NCBI GenBank assembly: GCA_017503285.1
Contig: JAFVTH010000024.1
Location: 1 to 33,781 of the forward strand
DNA: 33,781 nucleotides
Reading direction: 5' to 3'
From: Clostridia bacterium
Lineage (GTDB): Bacteria > Bacillota > Clostridia > Oscillospirales > CAG-272
Shown: positions 22,223 to 30,440 of the stretch, piece by piece
Numbering within the stretch: position 1 is the first letter of the stretch
How the letters are laid out: every line of letters begins with the position of its first letter
Notes under the pieces: generated by a model
What the model was told of the DNA's origin: nothing
The model's database searches: none
What the model saw: the letters and a program-made list of their open reading frames with translations, nothing else
Position numbers and translations under genes: made by a program

Positions 22223-23392
22223 ATGAGAAAGCTGTTTGTTACCATATGCAACATGGATACAGTTCCTTACTTGCCAAACGGCGTTAAAACCGTTGCCTTT
22301 GGCGCTCCTGTTTACGAGCACACCTTTAGAAAAATTGAAAACGCAACCTACAGGCTTGGGCTTAATGTGGAGCTTGTGCGCGCCTCTAACTACGACGAGG
22401 TTATGGACGCAACACACAAGATAAACCCATCCTTTGACGATATTGTTATTTTTGCCTCCCCTCTTGCATTTCTTGCAGGGGCTAAGGATATTGAGGGGGC
22501 TATTGACTATGTTATCAAAAGCGATGTTGGATATTCTACCGTAGGTAGCCTAAGAAGCCTTTATCTTTCCGTTGGTCAGGGCAAGATGCTGTCCGATTGC
22601 CAGGTTTGTTCCTGTGCGGACTTTGTTGCGGCTATGAATTCAAATGCTGCAAAGACATTTCCTGCACATTTTCTTGACACAGAAAAGTCTGTGCCACCAA
22701 CAAAGCTTGATTATCTAAAAAAGCTTGAGGCTTACAGGCAGGAATATCTTGACTACCTTGTTATGGATGGTGTTGAGATTGAAATCCGTGACGGGGTTTG
22801 TGTTTCCCCACTTTCAAAAATCGGTCAAGGGGCAAGCATCAAGGCCGGATCAACTATCGGCTCTGGCTCTGTTATCAGCGAGGGCTGTGTTATCGGTCCA
22901 AACGCTACTATTATTAATTCTGAAATTGGCGAAAACTGCATTATCGGCAGCTCCACTATTGAAAATAGTGATATTGAAAAGGGTGTTTTCATAGAGTCCT
23001 ATACAACAATAAAGGGCGCGCACATTCTTTCCGAATGTAAAATCCAAGGCTCCTGCCTTATTAACACCTGCACAATTAGCGGTGGCTCTCTTGTCTGCGC
23101 CGGCAGTATTTTGCACGATACCACAATTGGCGCAAGGGGTGTTATTGGCAGCGGCGTTGTTACCGTTGATTTCAGCGATGCCAAAAAGCCTGTTGCTGTA
23201 AAAATCGGAGATGATGTTATTATCGGCAACAACTCCACTCTTATTTCCCCTGTTTCTATCGGCTCTCATTCTCTTATTGCCGCCGGCTCAACTATTACAG
23301 ACGACGTTCCGCAGGGTCACCTCGGCATTGCTCGTGAGTATCAGGTAAACCGTCCCGGCTGGGCAAGAAAGAAAAGGCACAAGAGGTTTTAA
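22223..23392 (+). CDS. GlmU-like left-handed beta-helix protein with an eroded nucleotidyltransferase domain
   Basis: 389 residues against about 455 for true GlmU. Residues 160-186 match the GlmU linker pattern before the helix (LKKLEAYRQEYLDYLVMDGV), residues 187-365 are hexapeptide repeats forming a left-handed beta-helix, and the C-terminus REYQVNRPGW followed by basic residues matches GlmU ends. His298 (ILHDTTIG) may correspond to the acetyltransferase histidine, but the NYDG block is replaced by DFSD. The N-terminal 155 residues lack the LAAGxGTRM uridylyltransferase signature and are shorter than the 230 expected. The position before pth and mfd is the usual place of glmU. It could be an acyltransferase of changed substrate or a scaffold. 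Confidence 0.75.
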   Translation: MRKLFVTICNMDTVPYLPNGVKTVAFGAPVYEHTFRKIENATYRLGLNVELVRASNYDEVMDATHKINPSFDDIVIFASPLAFLAGAKDIEGAIDYVIKSDVGYSTVGSLRSLYLSVGQGKMLSDCQVCSCADFVAAMNSNAAKTFPAHFLDTEKSVPPTKLDYLKKLEAYRQEYLDYLVMDGVEIEIRDGVCVSPLSKIGQGASIKAGSTIGSGSVISEGCVIGPNATIINSEIGENCIIGSSTIENSDIEKGVFIESYTTIKGAHILSECKIQGSCLINTCTISGGSLVCAGSILHDTTIGARGVIGSGVVTVDFSDAKKPVAVKIGDDVIIGNNSTLISPVSIGSHSLIAAGSTITDDVPQGHLGIAREYQVNRPGWARKKRHKRF

Positions 23393-23398
23393 GGTTCT

Positions 23399-24025
23399 AT
23401 GTCCATATTTGATTTGTTTAAGAAAATTGAGAAAAAGGAAGACACCTTACCCATTTCTCACCTTATTGTTGGTCTTGGCAACCCCGAGGCAAAATACAAT
23501 CGCACAAGGCACAATGCAGGCTTTGCCGCTATTGATTTTCTTTGTGACGAAAGGGGCTTTAGATGCGACAGGCTAAAGCACAAGGCACTTGTTGGCGAGG
23601 GCAAGGTTGGGGGCAAGCGCGTTCTTCTTATGAAGCCGCAGACCTATATGAACCTTTCCGGCGAGGCGGTTATAGAGGCAGCAGCCTTTTATAAAATTCC
23701 GGCGGAGAACATTATTATCATCTCTGATGATATTTCCCTTGATGTTGGCAGGCTTCGCATACGCAAGGGTGGTAGTGCCGGTGGACACAATGGTCTAAAA
23801 AGCATAAATCAGCACCTTGGCACAGAGTCCTATCCAAGGATAAAGCTGGGTGTTGGTCAAAAGCCAAAGGAATACGACCAGGTTGACTGGGTTCTTGGTA
23901 AAATGACCGAGGACGACGAAAAAAGGTTTATGGAAATCATAAAATTAGTACCCGGTGCCCTTGACAAAATGGTTGCAGGGGATATTGAGAGCGCAATGTG
24001 CGACTTTAACGGGGTTATAAAGTAA
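23399..24025 (+). CDS. pth: Peptidyl-tRNA hydrolase
   Basis: 208 residues. Releases peptides from prematurely dropped peptidyl-tRNA. Catalytic histidine is His38 in TRHNAGF; other blocks are HLIVGLGNPEAKYNRTRHNA, LMKPQTYMNLSGEAV, ISDDISLDVGRLRIRKGGSA and GHNGLKSI. An extra N-terminal stretch of about 18 residues (SIFDLFKKIEKKED) precedes the conserved start, longer than most. Six bases separate it from the GlmU-like gene. Confidence 0.97.
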   Translation: MSIFDLFKKIEKKEDTLPISHLIVGLGNPEAKYNRTRHNAGFAAIDFLCDERGFRCDRLKHKALVGEGKVGGKRVLLMKPQTYMNLSGEAVIEAAAFYKIPAENIIIISDDISLDVGRLRIRKGGSAGGHNGLKSINQHLGTESYPRIKLGVGQKPKEYDQVDWVLGKMTEDDEKRFMEIIKLVPGALDKMVAGDIESAMCDFNGVIK

Positions 24026-24036
24026 ATATTCATAGA

Positions 24037-24126
24037 GCCACTTTGAAAAAAGTGGCATTCTGTGTTTATATTTCTTTCAAAAAACTGAAAATTCTACAAA
24101 TTATGCCGATATAAAAATCGGCCTTT
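24037..24126 (+). terminator. Two hairpins between pth and mfd
   Basis: GCCACTTT-GAAA-AAAGTGGC (24037-24056) and GCCGAT/ATCGGC (24105-24122) followed by CTTTTCC. Neither has a strong T run, so partial termination or RNA stabilisation is as likely as full termination. No separate mfd promoter could be assigned with confidence. Confidence 0.4.
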
Positions 24127-24147
24127 TCCACTTTACAAGGAGGCAAA

Positions 24148-27100
24148 ATGGAAGTTAAGGATTTAGCCGGCTTAATAAAGGAAAGCAAGCAATATAAGGA
24201 GCTTCTTGCAAGGTACAAGGAGCTAACTAAAGAAAAAACACCACTACCACTTTTGGTTGATGGTGTTTCTGATGGTGCTTTTTTTGCCCTTGCTTATTCC
24301 TTAATCAGCGATATAAGAGCAAAAGCAAAGTCCCCCCTGCTTCTTTTGACAGGCGAGGAAAGACGTGGCTACAAGCTCAATGAGTTTTTGCAAAAATGCG
24401 GTGTAAAAAGCGAGTTTTATCCAAAAAGGGACTTTAACTTTTATGACCTTACCGCCTCACACGAGTTAGAGCATGAAAGGCTAAAGACCCTATCCGGCAT
24501 TACCCTTTCATCTCTTGATGTTGTTATTGCGACGCCCGACTCTGCTCTGCAATTTACTATGCCGCAAAAGGAGCTAAAAAAGAGGTCAATTTATGTAAAT
24601 CTAGACACTCCCCTGGATATTTCTGATTTTTCAAGACAGCTTTACGACCTTGGATATACCCAAGCCGAGGCTGTTGAAGGACCCGGACAATACGCGGTTC
24701 GTGGTGGCATTATTGATATTTTCCCAACAAAATGCGAGTACACCAAGGACGGAAATAGCTTTATAGAGCAAAAGCCTATTAGAATTGAGCTTTTTGGCGA
24801 TGAAATTGACAGGCTTGTTACCTTTGACACGCAAAGCCAACGTATGGTTGACAAAATCGACTCATTTTTAATTACTCCATCAAGAGAAATTATTATAAAC
24901 AACTCCCAAAGAGGGGAAATTAAGTCTATTATTGAGGAGCTTTTGGTGGGCAACAAAAGCGAGGCCTCCGTTACCGAGCTAAAGAGGGAGCTTGCCTCTC
25001 TTTCCACAGAGGACTCCTCTTACCCATTTCTTGATAAGCTTGTTTCCTATGTTTACAAGGACTCCTCTTGCCTTTTTGACTATTTTAGCAAGGACTCAAC
25101 CGTAATCGTTGCTGATTCCTCAAGCGTTTCTGCCAAGGCAAAATCAGCCATGGAGGAGGAAAACGAAATTGCAAATAGCCTTATCGAAAGCCAGCTTTTA
25201 CCATCGAAATACGCTAATTTTAGCGCACCTGTGTCGATAATTGACAAATTTATAAGAGCGCATCAGTCTATTTACATCGACCCATTTATTATGTCAAGGC
25301 TTGATATGGAGGGTGGTATTTATCGCTTTAACACAAAGGGCGTTACCTTTGCAAACCACTCCCTTGGCTCTGTTATAGAGGAGCTTAGCTATTTTGCAAA
25401 AAACAAATATAAGACAATCCTTATTTGCCAAACGGATACCGAGGCAAAAAGCACCGTTAAGATGCTTAACGAGGAGGATATACCCGCTTTTTTAATAAAG
25501 GACAAAAAGGAGCTTAAGGCAGGCACGGTTGGTGTTATTTCCACCACCTTCCCCTCCGGGTTTGAAATCCCGGAAAGCAAGCTTGCCCTTGTGGTGCTTT
25601 CCTCGAAGGCGCGCACGGATAAAAAGAAAAGCGTAAGGCTTAAGTCCTTTTCCAAAAATGCAGGAGAGAAAATCCTTTCCTATAACGACCTTAATGTAGG
25701 CGACCTTGTTGTTCACATAAAGCACGGTATCGGTAGATATCTTGGCATACAAAACCTTTTTGTTATGGGCGCACACAGGGATTATATTGCAATACAGTAC
25801 TCGGGCGCTGAAAAGCTTTACCTGCCTGTTGACCAGCTTGATATGGTTGCAAAATATATCGGCTCCGGCTCAAATAGCGGCACAGTTAAGCTATCAAAAA
25901 TGGGCGGTGCTGAATGGAAAAGAGCCACCACCAAGGCAAAGACCGCCGCTAAGGATATGGCAAAGCAGCTAATTGACCTTTATGCAAGGCGTACAAGAAC
26001 CCCCGGCTACGCATTTTTGCCGGACGACCTTATGGAAAGGGAGTTTGACTCCTCCTTTGAGTTCGAGGAAACAGAAAGCCAGCTTGTGGCAATCAGCGAA
26101 ATCAAGAGTGATATGGAGCGCCCCTATCCTATGGATAGAGTCCTTTGTGGCGACGTGGGCTACGGCAAAACCGAGGTTGCCTTTCGTGGAGCTATGAAGG
26201 CTGTTGCCAACAACAAGCAGGTGGCAATCCTAGTGCCTACCACTATTCTTGCTATGCAGCATTATCAAACTGCCCTTGCCCGCTTTGCAGGCACAGGGGT
26301 TACTGTTGATATGCTCTCTCGCTTCAGAACAGCCAAGGAGCAAAGAAAAATCCTTGAAAGGCTGAAAAACGGCGACCTTGATATTATTATCGGCACACAT
26401 AAGCTGCTTGGTAGCAAGGTTGTTTTCAAGGACCTTGGACTTTTGATAGTTGACGAGGAGCAGCGCTTTGGCGTTGCCCAAAAGGAAAAGATAAAGGAAG
26501 CATTTCCGCAGGTAGATGCCCTTACTCTTTCCGCAACACCTATTCCAAGAACCCTTAGCATGGCTATGGGTGGCATACGCGACCTTTCCGTCCTTGACGA
26601 AGCGCCTCTTGGCAGGGTTGGTATACAATCCTATGTTTTGGAGCACGATGACAACATTGTAAACGACGCCATCAAGCGCGAGCTGCACCGTGGCGGACAG
26701 GTTTTCTATCTCCACAACAGCGTTGACGATATTTACTATACTGCCTCAAAGCTGCAAAAGGCGTTTCCCGATGCAGTTGTTGCTGTGGGACACGGTCAAA
26801 TGGATAAGGATAGCCTTGAGGAAATTTGGCACAGGCTTGTGCTTGGCGAGGTTGATATTCTTGTCAGCACCACTATTATTGAAACGGGAATTGATATTCC
26901 AAACGCAAACACCCTTATTATTGAAAACGCAGACAGAATGGGGCTTTCTCAGCTGCACCAAATCCGTGGCAGAGTTGGCAGGAGCCATCGTCGCGCCTAT
27001 GCTCTGTTTACCTATCGCCGCGGCAAGGAGCTTTCCGAGGTTGCAAGGCAACGCCTTAGTGCCATACGCGATTTTTGCGAGTTTGGCGCAGGCTTCAAAA

Positions 27101-27693
27101 TCGCCATGAAGGACCTTGAAATCCGTGGCGCGGGCAACCTTTTGGGCGCTGAGCAGCACGGTCACCTTGACGCAGTCGGCTATGACCTATATATAAGACT
27201 GCTTAACGAGGCTGTTTTAGAGGAAAAGGGTCAGGCGGTGCCTGATGAGCTTGAAACAAAAATGGTTATTTCTCTTGATGCCTTTTTGCCTGAATATTAT
27301 GTGGAGTCCCCATCACAGCGAATGGAGCTTTACAAAAAAATCGCCCACATTAAAACCGAAGAGGACCTTTTGGATATCGAAAACGAGCTGACGGACCGCT
27401 TTGGCAAAATGCCGAGGGAAGCCAAAAATCTTTTCTCCGTTGCTATCGTTAAGGCTTATGCCCAGAGGGCGAAGTTCAAAAAGGTTGAGCAGCTAAGGGC
27501 TGAGGTTAGGCTTTATCCAAGTGAGGTAAATTTACCGCTTTTTGTGGAAATTTCTCAATTTGACAGAAAAAATGTGCAAATTTGCGGCATAAAGCAAACC
27601 CCTTACATTTCAGTAAAGCACGACCCAAGCGAGGACTTTAGCAAGCGCGCCCTTGAGGTTATAAAATTTTATATACAAAAAAGTAACAACTAA
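24148..27693 (+). CDS. mfd: Transcription-repair coupling factor Mfd
   Basis: 1181 residues. Displaces RNA polymerase stalled at DNA damage and recruits the UvrABC excision system. UvrB-like N-terminal part (about 1-350, with YAVRGGIIDIFP), RNA polymerase interaction domain (about 510-575, VGDLVVHIKHGIGRYLG), then the RecG-like translocase: Walker A CGDVGYGKTEVAFRGA (about 667), DEEQRFGV (about 768), LSATPIPRTL and the helicase C block QIRGRVGRSHRRAYALF, and the C-terminal TRCF domain. AAGGAGG precedes the ATG. Standard neighbour of pth. Confidence 0.97.
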   Translation: MEVKDLAGLIKESKQYKELLARYKELTKEKTPLPLLVDGVSDGAFFALAYSLISDIRAKAKSPLLLLTGEERRGYKLNEFLQKCGVKSEFYPKRDFNFYDLTASHELEHERLKTLSGITLSSLDVVIATPDSALQFTMPQKELKKRSIYVNLDTPLDISDFSRQLYDLGYTQAEAVEGPGQYAVRGGIIDIFPTKCEYTKDGNSFIEQKPIRIELFGDEIDRLVTFDTQSQRMVDKIDSFLITPSREIIINNSQRGEIKSIIEELLVGNKSEASVTELKRELASLSTEDSSYPFLDKLVSYVYKDSSCLFDYFSKDSTVIVADSSSVSAKAKSAMEEENEIANSLIESQLLPSKYANFSAPVSIIDKFIRAHQSIYIDPFIMSRLDMEGGIYRFNTKGVTFANHSLGSVIEELSYFAKNKYKTILICQTDTEAKSTVKMLNEEDIPAFLIKDKKELKAGTVGVISTTFPSGFEIPESKLALVVLSSKARTDKKKSVRLKSFSKNAGEKILSYNDLNVGDLVVHIKHGIGRYLGIQNLFVMGAHRDYIAIQYSGAEKLYLPVDQLDMVAKYIGSGSNSGTVKLSKMGGAEWKRATTKAKTAAKDMAKQLIDLYARRTRTPGYAFLPDDLMEREFDSSFEFEETESQLVAISEIKSDMERPYPMDRVLCGDVGYGKTEVAFRGAMKAVANNKQVAILVPTTILAMQHYQTALARFAGTGVTVDMLSRFRTAKEQRKILERLKNGDLDIIIGTHKLLGSKVVFKDLGLLIVDEEQRFGVAQKEKIKEAFPQVDALTLSATPIPRTLSMAMGGIRDLSVLDEAPLGRVGIQSYVLEHDDNIVNDAIKRELHRGGQVFYLHNSVDDIYYTASKLQKAFPDAVVAVGHGQMDKDSLEEIWHRLVLGEVDILVSTTIIETGIDIPNANTLIIENADRMGLSQLHQIRGRVGRSHRRAYALFTYRRGKELSEVARQRLSAIRDFCEFGAGFKIAMKDLEIRGAGNLLGAEQHGHLDAVGYDLYIRLLNEAVLEEKGQAVPDELETKMVISLDAFLPEYYVESPSQRMELYKKIAHIKTEEDLLDIENELTDRFGKMPREAKNLFSVAIVKAYAQRAKFKKVEQLRAEVRLYPSEVNLPLFVEISQFDRKNVQICGIKQTPYISVKHDPSEDFSKRALEVIKFYIQKSNN

Positions 27694-27697
27694 AATG

Positions 27698-27726
27698 TAG
27701 ACTTTTGTCCCTTTATGTGATAAAAT
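27698..27726 (+). promoter_or_regulatory. Possible promoter of the foldase-like lipoprotein
   Basis: TAGACT (27698-27703), 17 bases, TAAAAT (27721-27726) with TGA extended -10. The -35 is a weak match. It lies 33 bases before the TTG start and just after the mfd stop codon. Confidence 0.5.
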
Positions 27727-27759
27727 CTAATGGAATAAAACAAAAAAGGAATTGTTAAA

Positions 27760-29004
27760 TTGAAGAAAACTGTTTTAAGATTTTTTGCCCTTGTCCTTTG
27801 CTTGCTTCTTGTCTTACCTGCGGTAAGCTCCTGCGACCAAAACGGCACTGTTTACACACTTGGTGCGTACACCATAAAATCTGACGAGTATAGCTATCTG
27901 CTTGGTATGTTCAAAAAGCAGCTTATGGTATCCTTTGAATGCACAAGCGAAAGCGACCTTTCCTACGAGGTGCGCGAGGGGGTCACCCTTGGCGAATATT
28001 GGGAGGCTGTGTATCGCCCCGGCTTTGAGCAATCTGTTTTAAGGCTACTCTTTGCACAGGCGCTCTTTGACGATTATGGTCTTTCTATAAACGAGGAGGC
28101 AAAGAAAAACTCCGACGAGGTTCTAAACACCCTCATAAAATATTACGGCGGCTTTAACGAAAAGTATTTTAACACCTATCTTAACACAAACGGCTATGGC
28201 TACAGCGCAGACACCATTCGCCGTGTTTACGAAATGCAGCTTAAGGAAAGCGCAGTTATGGAGTACCTTTACGGGCTTGATAACTCCAAGGTTACACCGG
28301 AGCAAAAGGAATCCTACTACAAGGACAACTATATGCATTTCCAGGTGCTTGTTATTAACACACTTTACAAAAAGCATGAGGACTCACAGGGGAATGTAAC
28401 ATATATCAACCTTTCCGAAAATGAGGTATCCTATCAAAAGCTTCTTGCAAAGGAGCTAACCGAGCTTTTGGTAAGCAAGAACCTGGACTACGATTACAAA
28501 ATCATCGACAAAACCCTTTCCTACGAGGAGCTTTGGGAAAAATACTCCGACGATAAGGAATTTCCACAGGGCTGGTATATGTTAGAGCCAACAGCAACAC
28601 AGATGGCAACCTCTGACACTCTTGCTACTGCCCTTGTTTTACGAGAAGGGGACTGTGGTGTGGTTGATGCAAAAAGATACTTTGACGGAGATGGCACTAT
28701 CAAAACCGAAAACGGCGACGAGGAAATTAAAGAGGGCGACTACTTTGCTTACGGCTCTGCCTTTATAAAGAAGCTGACCCTTGACGACGGCGCATATGCA
28801 AGAGAGGAAAACAAGGACTTCTTTGATGAAAAAACCTTTCTTTCAAACACCGCCGAGGATGCCTTTATTAAAAAGCTGAACCAGTACGAAACGGAAAACG
28901 ACATAACCGTTTGGTACTCTGACCTAAAAAACAGCTTCACCCTTGACGGAGTTAAGGCAAACGAGCTTGACTACTACGCCTTTTACGGCTCAACCGAAAA
29001 CTAA
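27760..29004 (+). CDS. SurA/PrsA-like foldase lipoprotein with a degenerate parvulin region
   Basis: 414 residues. Signal peptide with lipobox VSSC (Cys25), so expected on the outer face of the membrane. Residues 27-190 are helix-rich as in SurA_N/PrsA chaperone domains, with TPEQKESYYKDNYMHFQVLVI, the usual entry to a parvulin domain. The segment LSYEELWEKYSDDKEFPQGWYM (about 250-272) resembles a parvulin middle part, but the catalytic pattern is not convincing, so prolyl isomerase activity is doubtful. Such genes normally follow mfd. Start is TTG at 27760, preceded by AAAAAAGGA; it gives the complete signal peptide. It ends directly in a hairpin terminator. Confidence 0.8.
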   Translation: MKKTVLRFFALVLCLLLVLPAVSSCDQNGTVYTLGAYTIKSDEYSYLLGMFKKQLMVSFECTSESDLSYEVREGVTLGEYWEAVYRPGFEQSVLRLLFAQALFDDYGLSINEEAKKNSDEVLNTLIKYYGGFNEKYFNTYLNTNGYGYSADTIRRVYEMQLKESAVMEYLYGLDNSKVTPEQKESYYKDNYMHFQVLVINTLYKKHEDSQGNVTYINLSENEVSYQKLLAKELTELLVSKNLDYDYKIIDKTLSYEELWEKYSDDKEFPQGWYMLEPTATQMATSDTLATALVLREGDCGVVDAKRYFDGDGTIKTENGDEEIKEGDYFAYGSAFIKKLTLDDGAYAREENKDFFDEKTFLSNTAEDAFIKKLNQYETENDITVWYSDLKNSFTLDGVKANELDYYAFYGSTEN

Positions 29005-29045
29005 AAAACAAAAAATGCGACACAGGGTCGCATTTTTTTGTTTTG
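29005..29045. terminator. Terminator of the foldase-like gene (hairpin E)
   Basis: Same AAAAAATGCGAC-ACAGG-GTCGCATTTTTT hairpin, starting one base after the stop codon and followed by TGTTTTGTTT. It lacks the promoter and palindrome parts of the longer element. It marks the right border of the conserved core. Confidence 0.88.
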
Positions 29046-29059
29046 TTTAAGACAGCGAA

Positions 29060-29084
29060 GACAGACCACCGTCCCCTGTCTCCC
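29060..29084. repeat. CCGTCCCCTGTCTCC repeat after small gene 3
   Basis: AGACAGACCACCGTCCCCTG with TCTCCC following. On the minus strand it begins three bases after the TAG stop of the gene at 29088-29456, so it closes that cassette. It is also close to the core-side hairpin. Confidence 0.8.
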
Positions 29085-29087
29085 GTT

Positions 29088-29456
29088 CTAGATAGAGAAA
29101 GATATTTTTTGACATGTAATATATATCTTTTTTCCGGAATGCTTTTCTATTAAAAAAGTTAACAGGGTATCGTTTTCGCTCGGTAAATCTTTAGGACACT
29201 TTTCCTCCAACGTTAATGATGATATCTCTTCATTATCCCCCCATATGTCGTTGCAATCAAAAATTACAGATTCAACTTGATAAAAAGTTACACAAGCCTC
29301 GCAAGAATAATAATTATTTTTCAAACAAATAACTGCGTTATCATTTTCAAAGATAAATTCTAAAATTCTTGCATCGTGTATGTAACTAGCACCGTATAAA
29401 AATGTTTTCAAACGAGCTTTTTCGTTCTTTGAAAATATTATTAAATCATTATTCAT
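29088..29456 (-). CDS. Small orphan protein 3, possible immunity protein
   Basis: 122 residues, no recognised family. Predominantly beta-strand and acidic, with a Cys-containing middle (YYSCEACVTFYQVESVIFDC) that may be a compact single domain; no signal peptide or membrane segment. The ATG at 29456 has GGAGG nine bases upstream, and overlaps the TGA of an upstream open tail (TGATG), which shows it was translated together with a protein now reduced to 24 codons. Such toxin-tail to immunity-gene coupling is typical of polymorphic toxin loci; the immunity role is inferred from layout alone. Confidence 0.6.
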   Translation of the reverse strand: MNNDLIIFSKNEKARLKTFLYGASYIHDARILEFIFENDNAVICLKNNYYSCEACVTFYQVESVIFDCNDIWGDNEEISSLTLEEKCPKDLPSENDTLLTFLIEKHSGKKIYITCQKISFSI

Positions 29457-29530
29457 CACCAACAACCTCCAAAATACATACTCGCATATGGTTCCGGAAC
29501 TTCATCTCCAAAATAAAAGTGTTTTCCTAG
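29456..29530 (-). pseudogene. 24-codon C-terminal tail 3, start missing
   Basis: Reads LGKHFYFGDEVPEPYASMYF and four more residues ending in Cys-Trp, then TGA. There is no start codon; the frame begins at the edge of a GACAAGGG-type repeat (29531). The stop shares one base with the start of the next gene. Probably the end of a larger protein, displaced or cut at the repeat. Fold not recognised. Confidence 0.5.
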
Positions 29531-29556
29531 AAGACAAGGGACAAGCCCCTGTCTCC
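29531..29556. repeat. Variant CCCCTGTCTCC repeat
   Basis: AAGACAAGGGACAAGCCCCT continues into GTCTCC. It belongs to the variant with GACAAGGGACAAGC in the left arm, also present at 30752-30778. Tail 3 begins at its edge. Confidence 0.7.
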
Positions 29557-29570
29557 TTTATAAATTTCAA

Positions 29571-29978
29571 TCACGAAGGCGCACCCTCGTCTCCTGTCTC
29601 CCACTTATTCATCGCAAATGTAATGTTTCCTTCTTGCCACTGATGTAACCAAAGCCTTTCAACAAATTTATTCTCGTCAGGCATTTCGTCAATTGAATCA
29701 ACCAAAATGCCGACACAGTAATTTAATTCGTCTCTATTCATTTTTACCTTTATAATTAGCCATTCGGCGGCAAAGATTCTCACTACTGCTTCTTCATGAT
29801 TTAAAAGTGCCTTAAATTCGATTATCTCCTCATTGTCTTCAAAGTTAATTTTTGAAAACTCTTTGTGGATTTTATCGCTTGTGCGATTATATTTTCTCAC
29901 TGATTTTGGCAATTCATAATCTACAGCTTTTTGTTGAATTATGTACTTTATCATCTTTTGGAAATTGCATTTTTTCAC
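29571..29978 (-). CDS. Small orphan protein 2, DUF2019-like, possible immunity protein
   Basis: 135 residues, cytoplasmic. The central segment ALLNHEEAVVRIFAAEWLI resembles DUF2019, helical-repeat-like small proteins often found as orphans; this is a pattern-based suggestion. The start is GTG at 29976-29978 and overlaps the TGA of the preceding tail (GTGA). At the other end the last residues (TGDEGAPS) are encoded by the repeat itself (CCTCGTCTCCTGTCTCC in the plus strand), so the native C-terminus was probably replaced when the repeat joined here. Confidence 0.6.
   Translation of the reverse strand: MKKCNFQKMIKYIIQQKAVDYELPKSVRKYNRTSDKIHKEFSKINFEDNEEIIEFKALLNHEEAVVRIFAAEWLIIKVKMNRDELNYCVGILVDSIDEMPDENKFVERLWLHQWQEGNITFAMNKWETGDEGAPS
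29588..29602. repeat. Short CGTCTCCTGTCTCCC repeat inside the end of small gene 2
   Basis: A degenerate copy of the repeat lying within the last codons of the minus-strand gene at 29571-29978. Confidence 0.55.
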
Positions 29979-30049
29979 TTTAACTCAACCCCTAGCTCTC
30001 TTAAAATGTTTTTTCCAAAACTAGTTTGCATTTCAAAGGATTTTCCCAA
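29975..30049 (-). pseudogene. 24-codon C-terminal tail 2, start missing
   Basis: Reads LGKSFEMQTSFGKNILRELG and four more residues (Val-Glu-Leu-Lys), then TGA. No start codon; the frame begins exactly where the CCGTCCCCTGTCTCC repeat ends (30050). Its stop overlaps the GTG of small gene 2. Same length and the same Leu-Gly-Lys entry as tail 3. Likely the C-terminal end of a lost toxin or other large protein. Confidence 0.55.
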
Positions 30050-30097
30050 GACAGACCACCGTCCCCTGTCTCCATGGACCACCGTCCCCTGTCTCCA
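30050..30097. repeat. Two tandem CCGTCCCCTGTCTCC repeats
   Basis: GACAGACCACCGTCCCCTGT then CTCCATG and a second GACCACCGTCCCCTGTCTCC. On the minus strand they separate the stop of small gene 1 (30104) from tail 2. Confidence 0.8.
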
Positions 30098-30103
30098 TGT
30101 GAT

Positions 30104-30424
30104 TTATTCCCAATCATACTTGTACCTTTTTTTAACGTCTCCAGTTTCGAAATACTCCGTCATCAAGTTTATCAAAATATCAAACATATCCTTAATCTCT
30201 CCTTCGCTATACCCAGCTAGCCAAAGTGCTTTTTTGTTGCGATATATTTCCGATCTATCTATACCAAATTCTTCCCTTTGTCCTTGGTACTCAAATACTA
30301 TTATTAAATTCCCAAAGTACTTATAATAGTATTGAAAATCTATCAAAACCGCATTATATTTGCTTAGCAGTTCCATTATTTTTTCTTTTTTTCTTTTTTC
30401 TTCTCTTTTAGCAGCAAAGAACAT
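30104..30424 (-). CDS. Small orphan protein 1, possible immunity protein
   Basis: 106 residues, no recognised family. A strongly basic first 15 residues (KREEKRKKEK) is followed by a mixed alpha/beta region with several Tyr residues (FQYYYKYFGNLIIVFEYQG) and an acidic C-terminus. GGAGG lies ten bases before ATG; the stop of the upstream tail lies 16 bases before the start, so they form one translation unit. Another possible start is Met17, but it has no binding site. Immunity role is inferred only from its position behind an open tail. Confidence 0.6.
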   Translation of the reverse strand: MFFAAKREEKRKKEKIMELLSKYNAVLIDFQYYYKYFGNLIIVFEYQGQREEFGIDRSEIYRNKKALWLAGYSEGEIKDMFDILINLMTEYFETGDVKKRYKYDWE

Positions 30425-30440
30425 GAACCCCTTACCTCCG

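Noticed and set aside
24642-25007. Minus-strand frame of 121 codons, and others within mfd
   Set aside because: All are within the continuous mfd gene with clear domains; no start signals.
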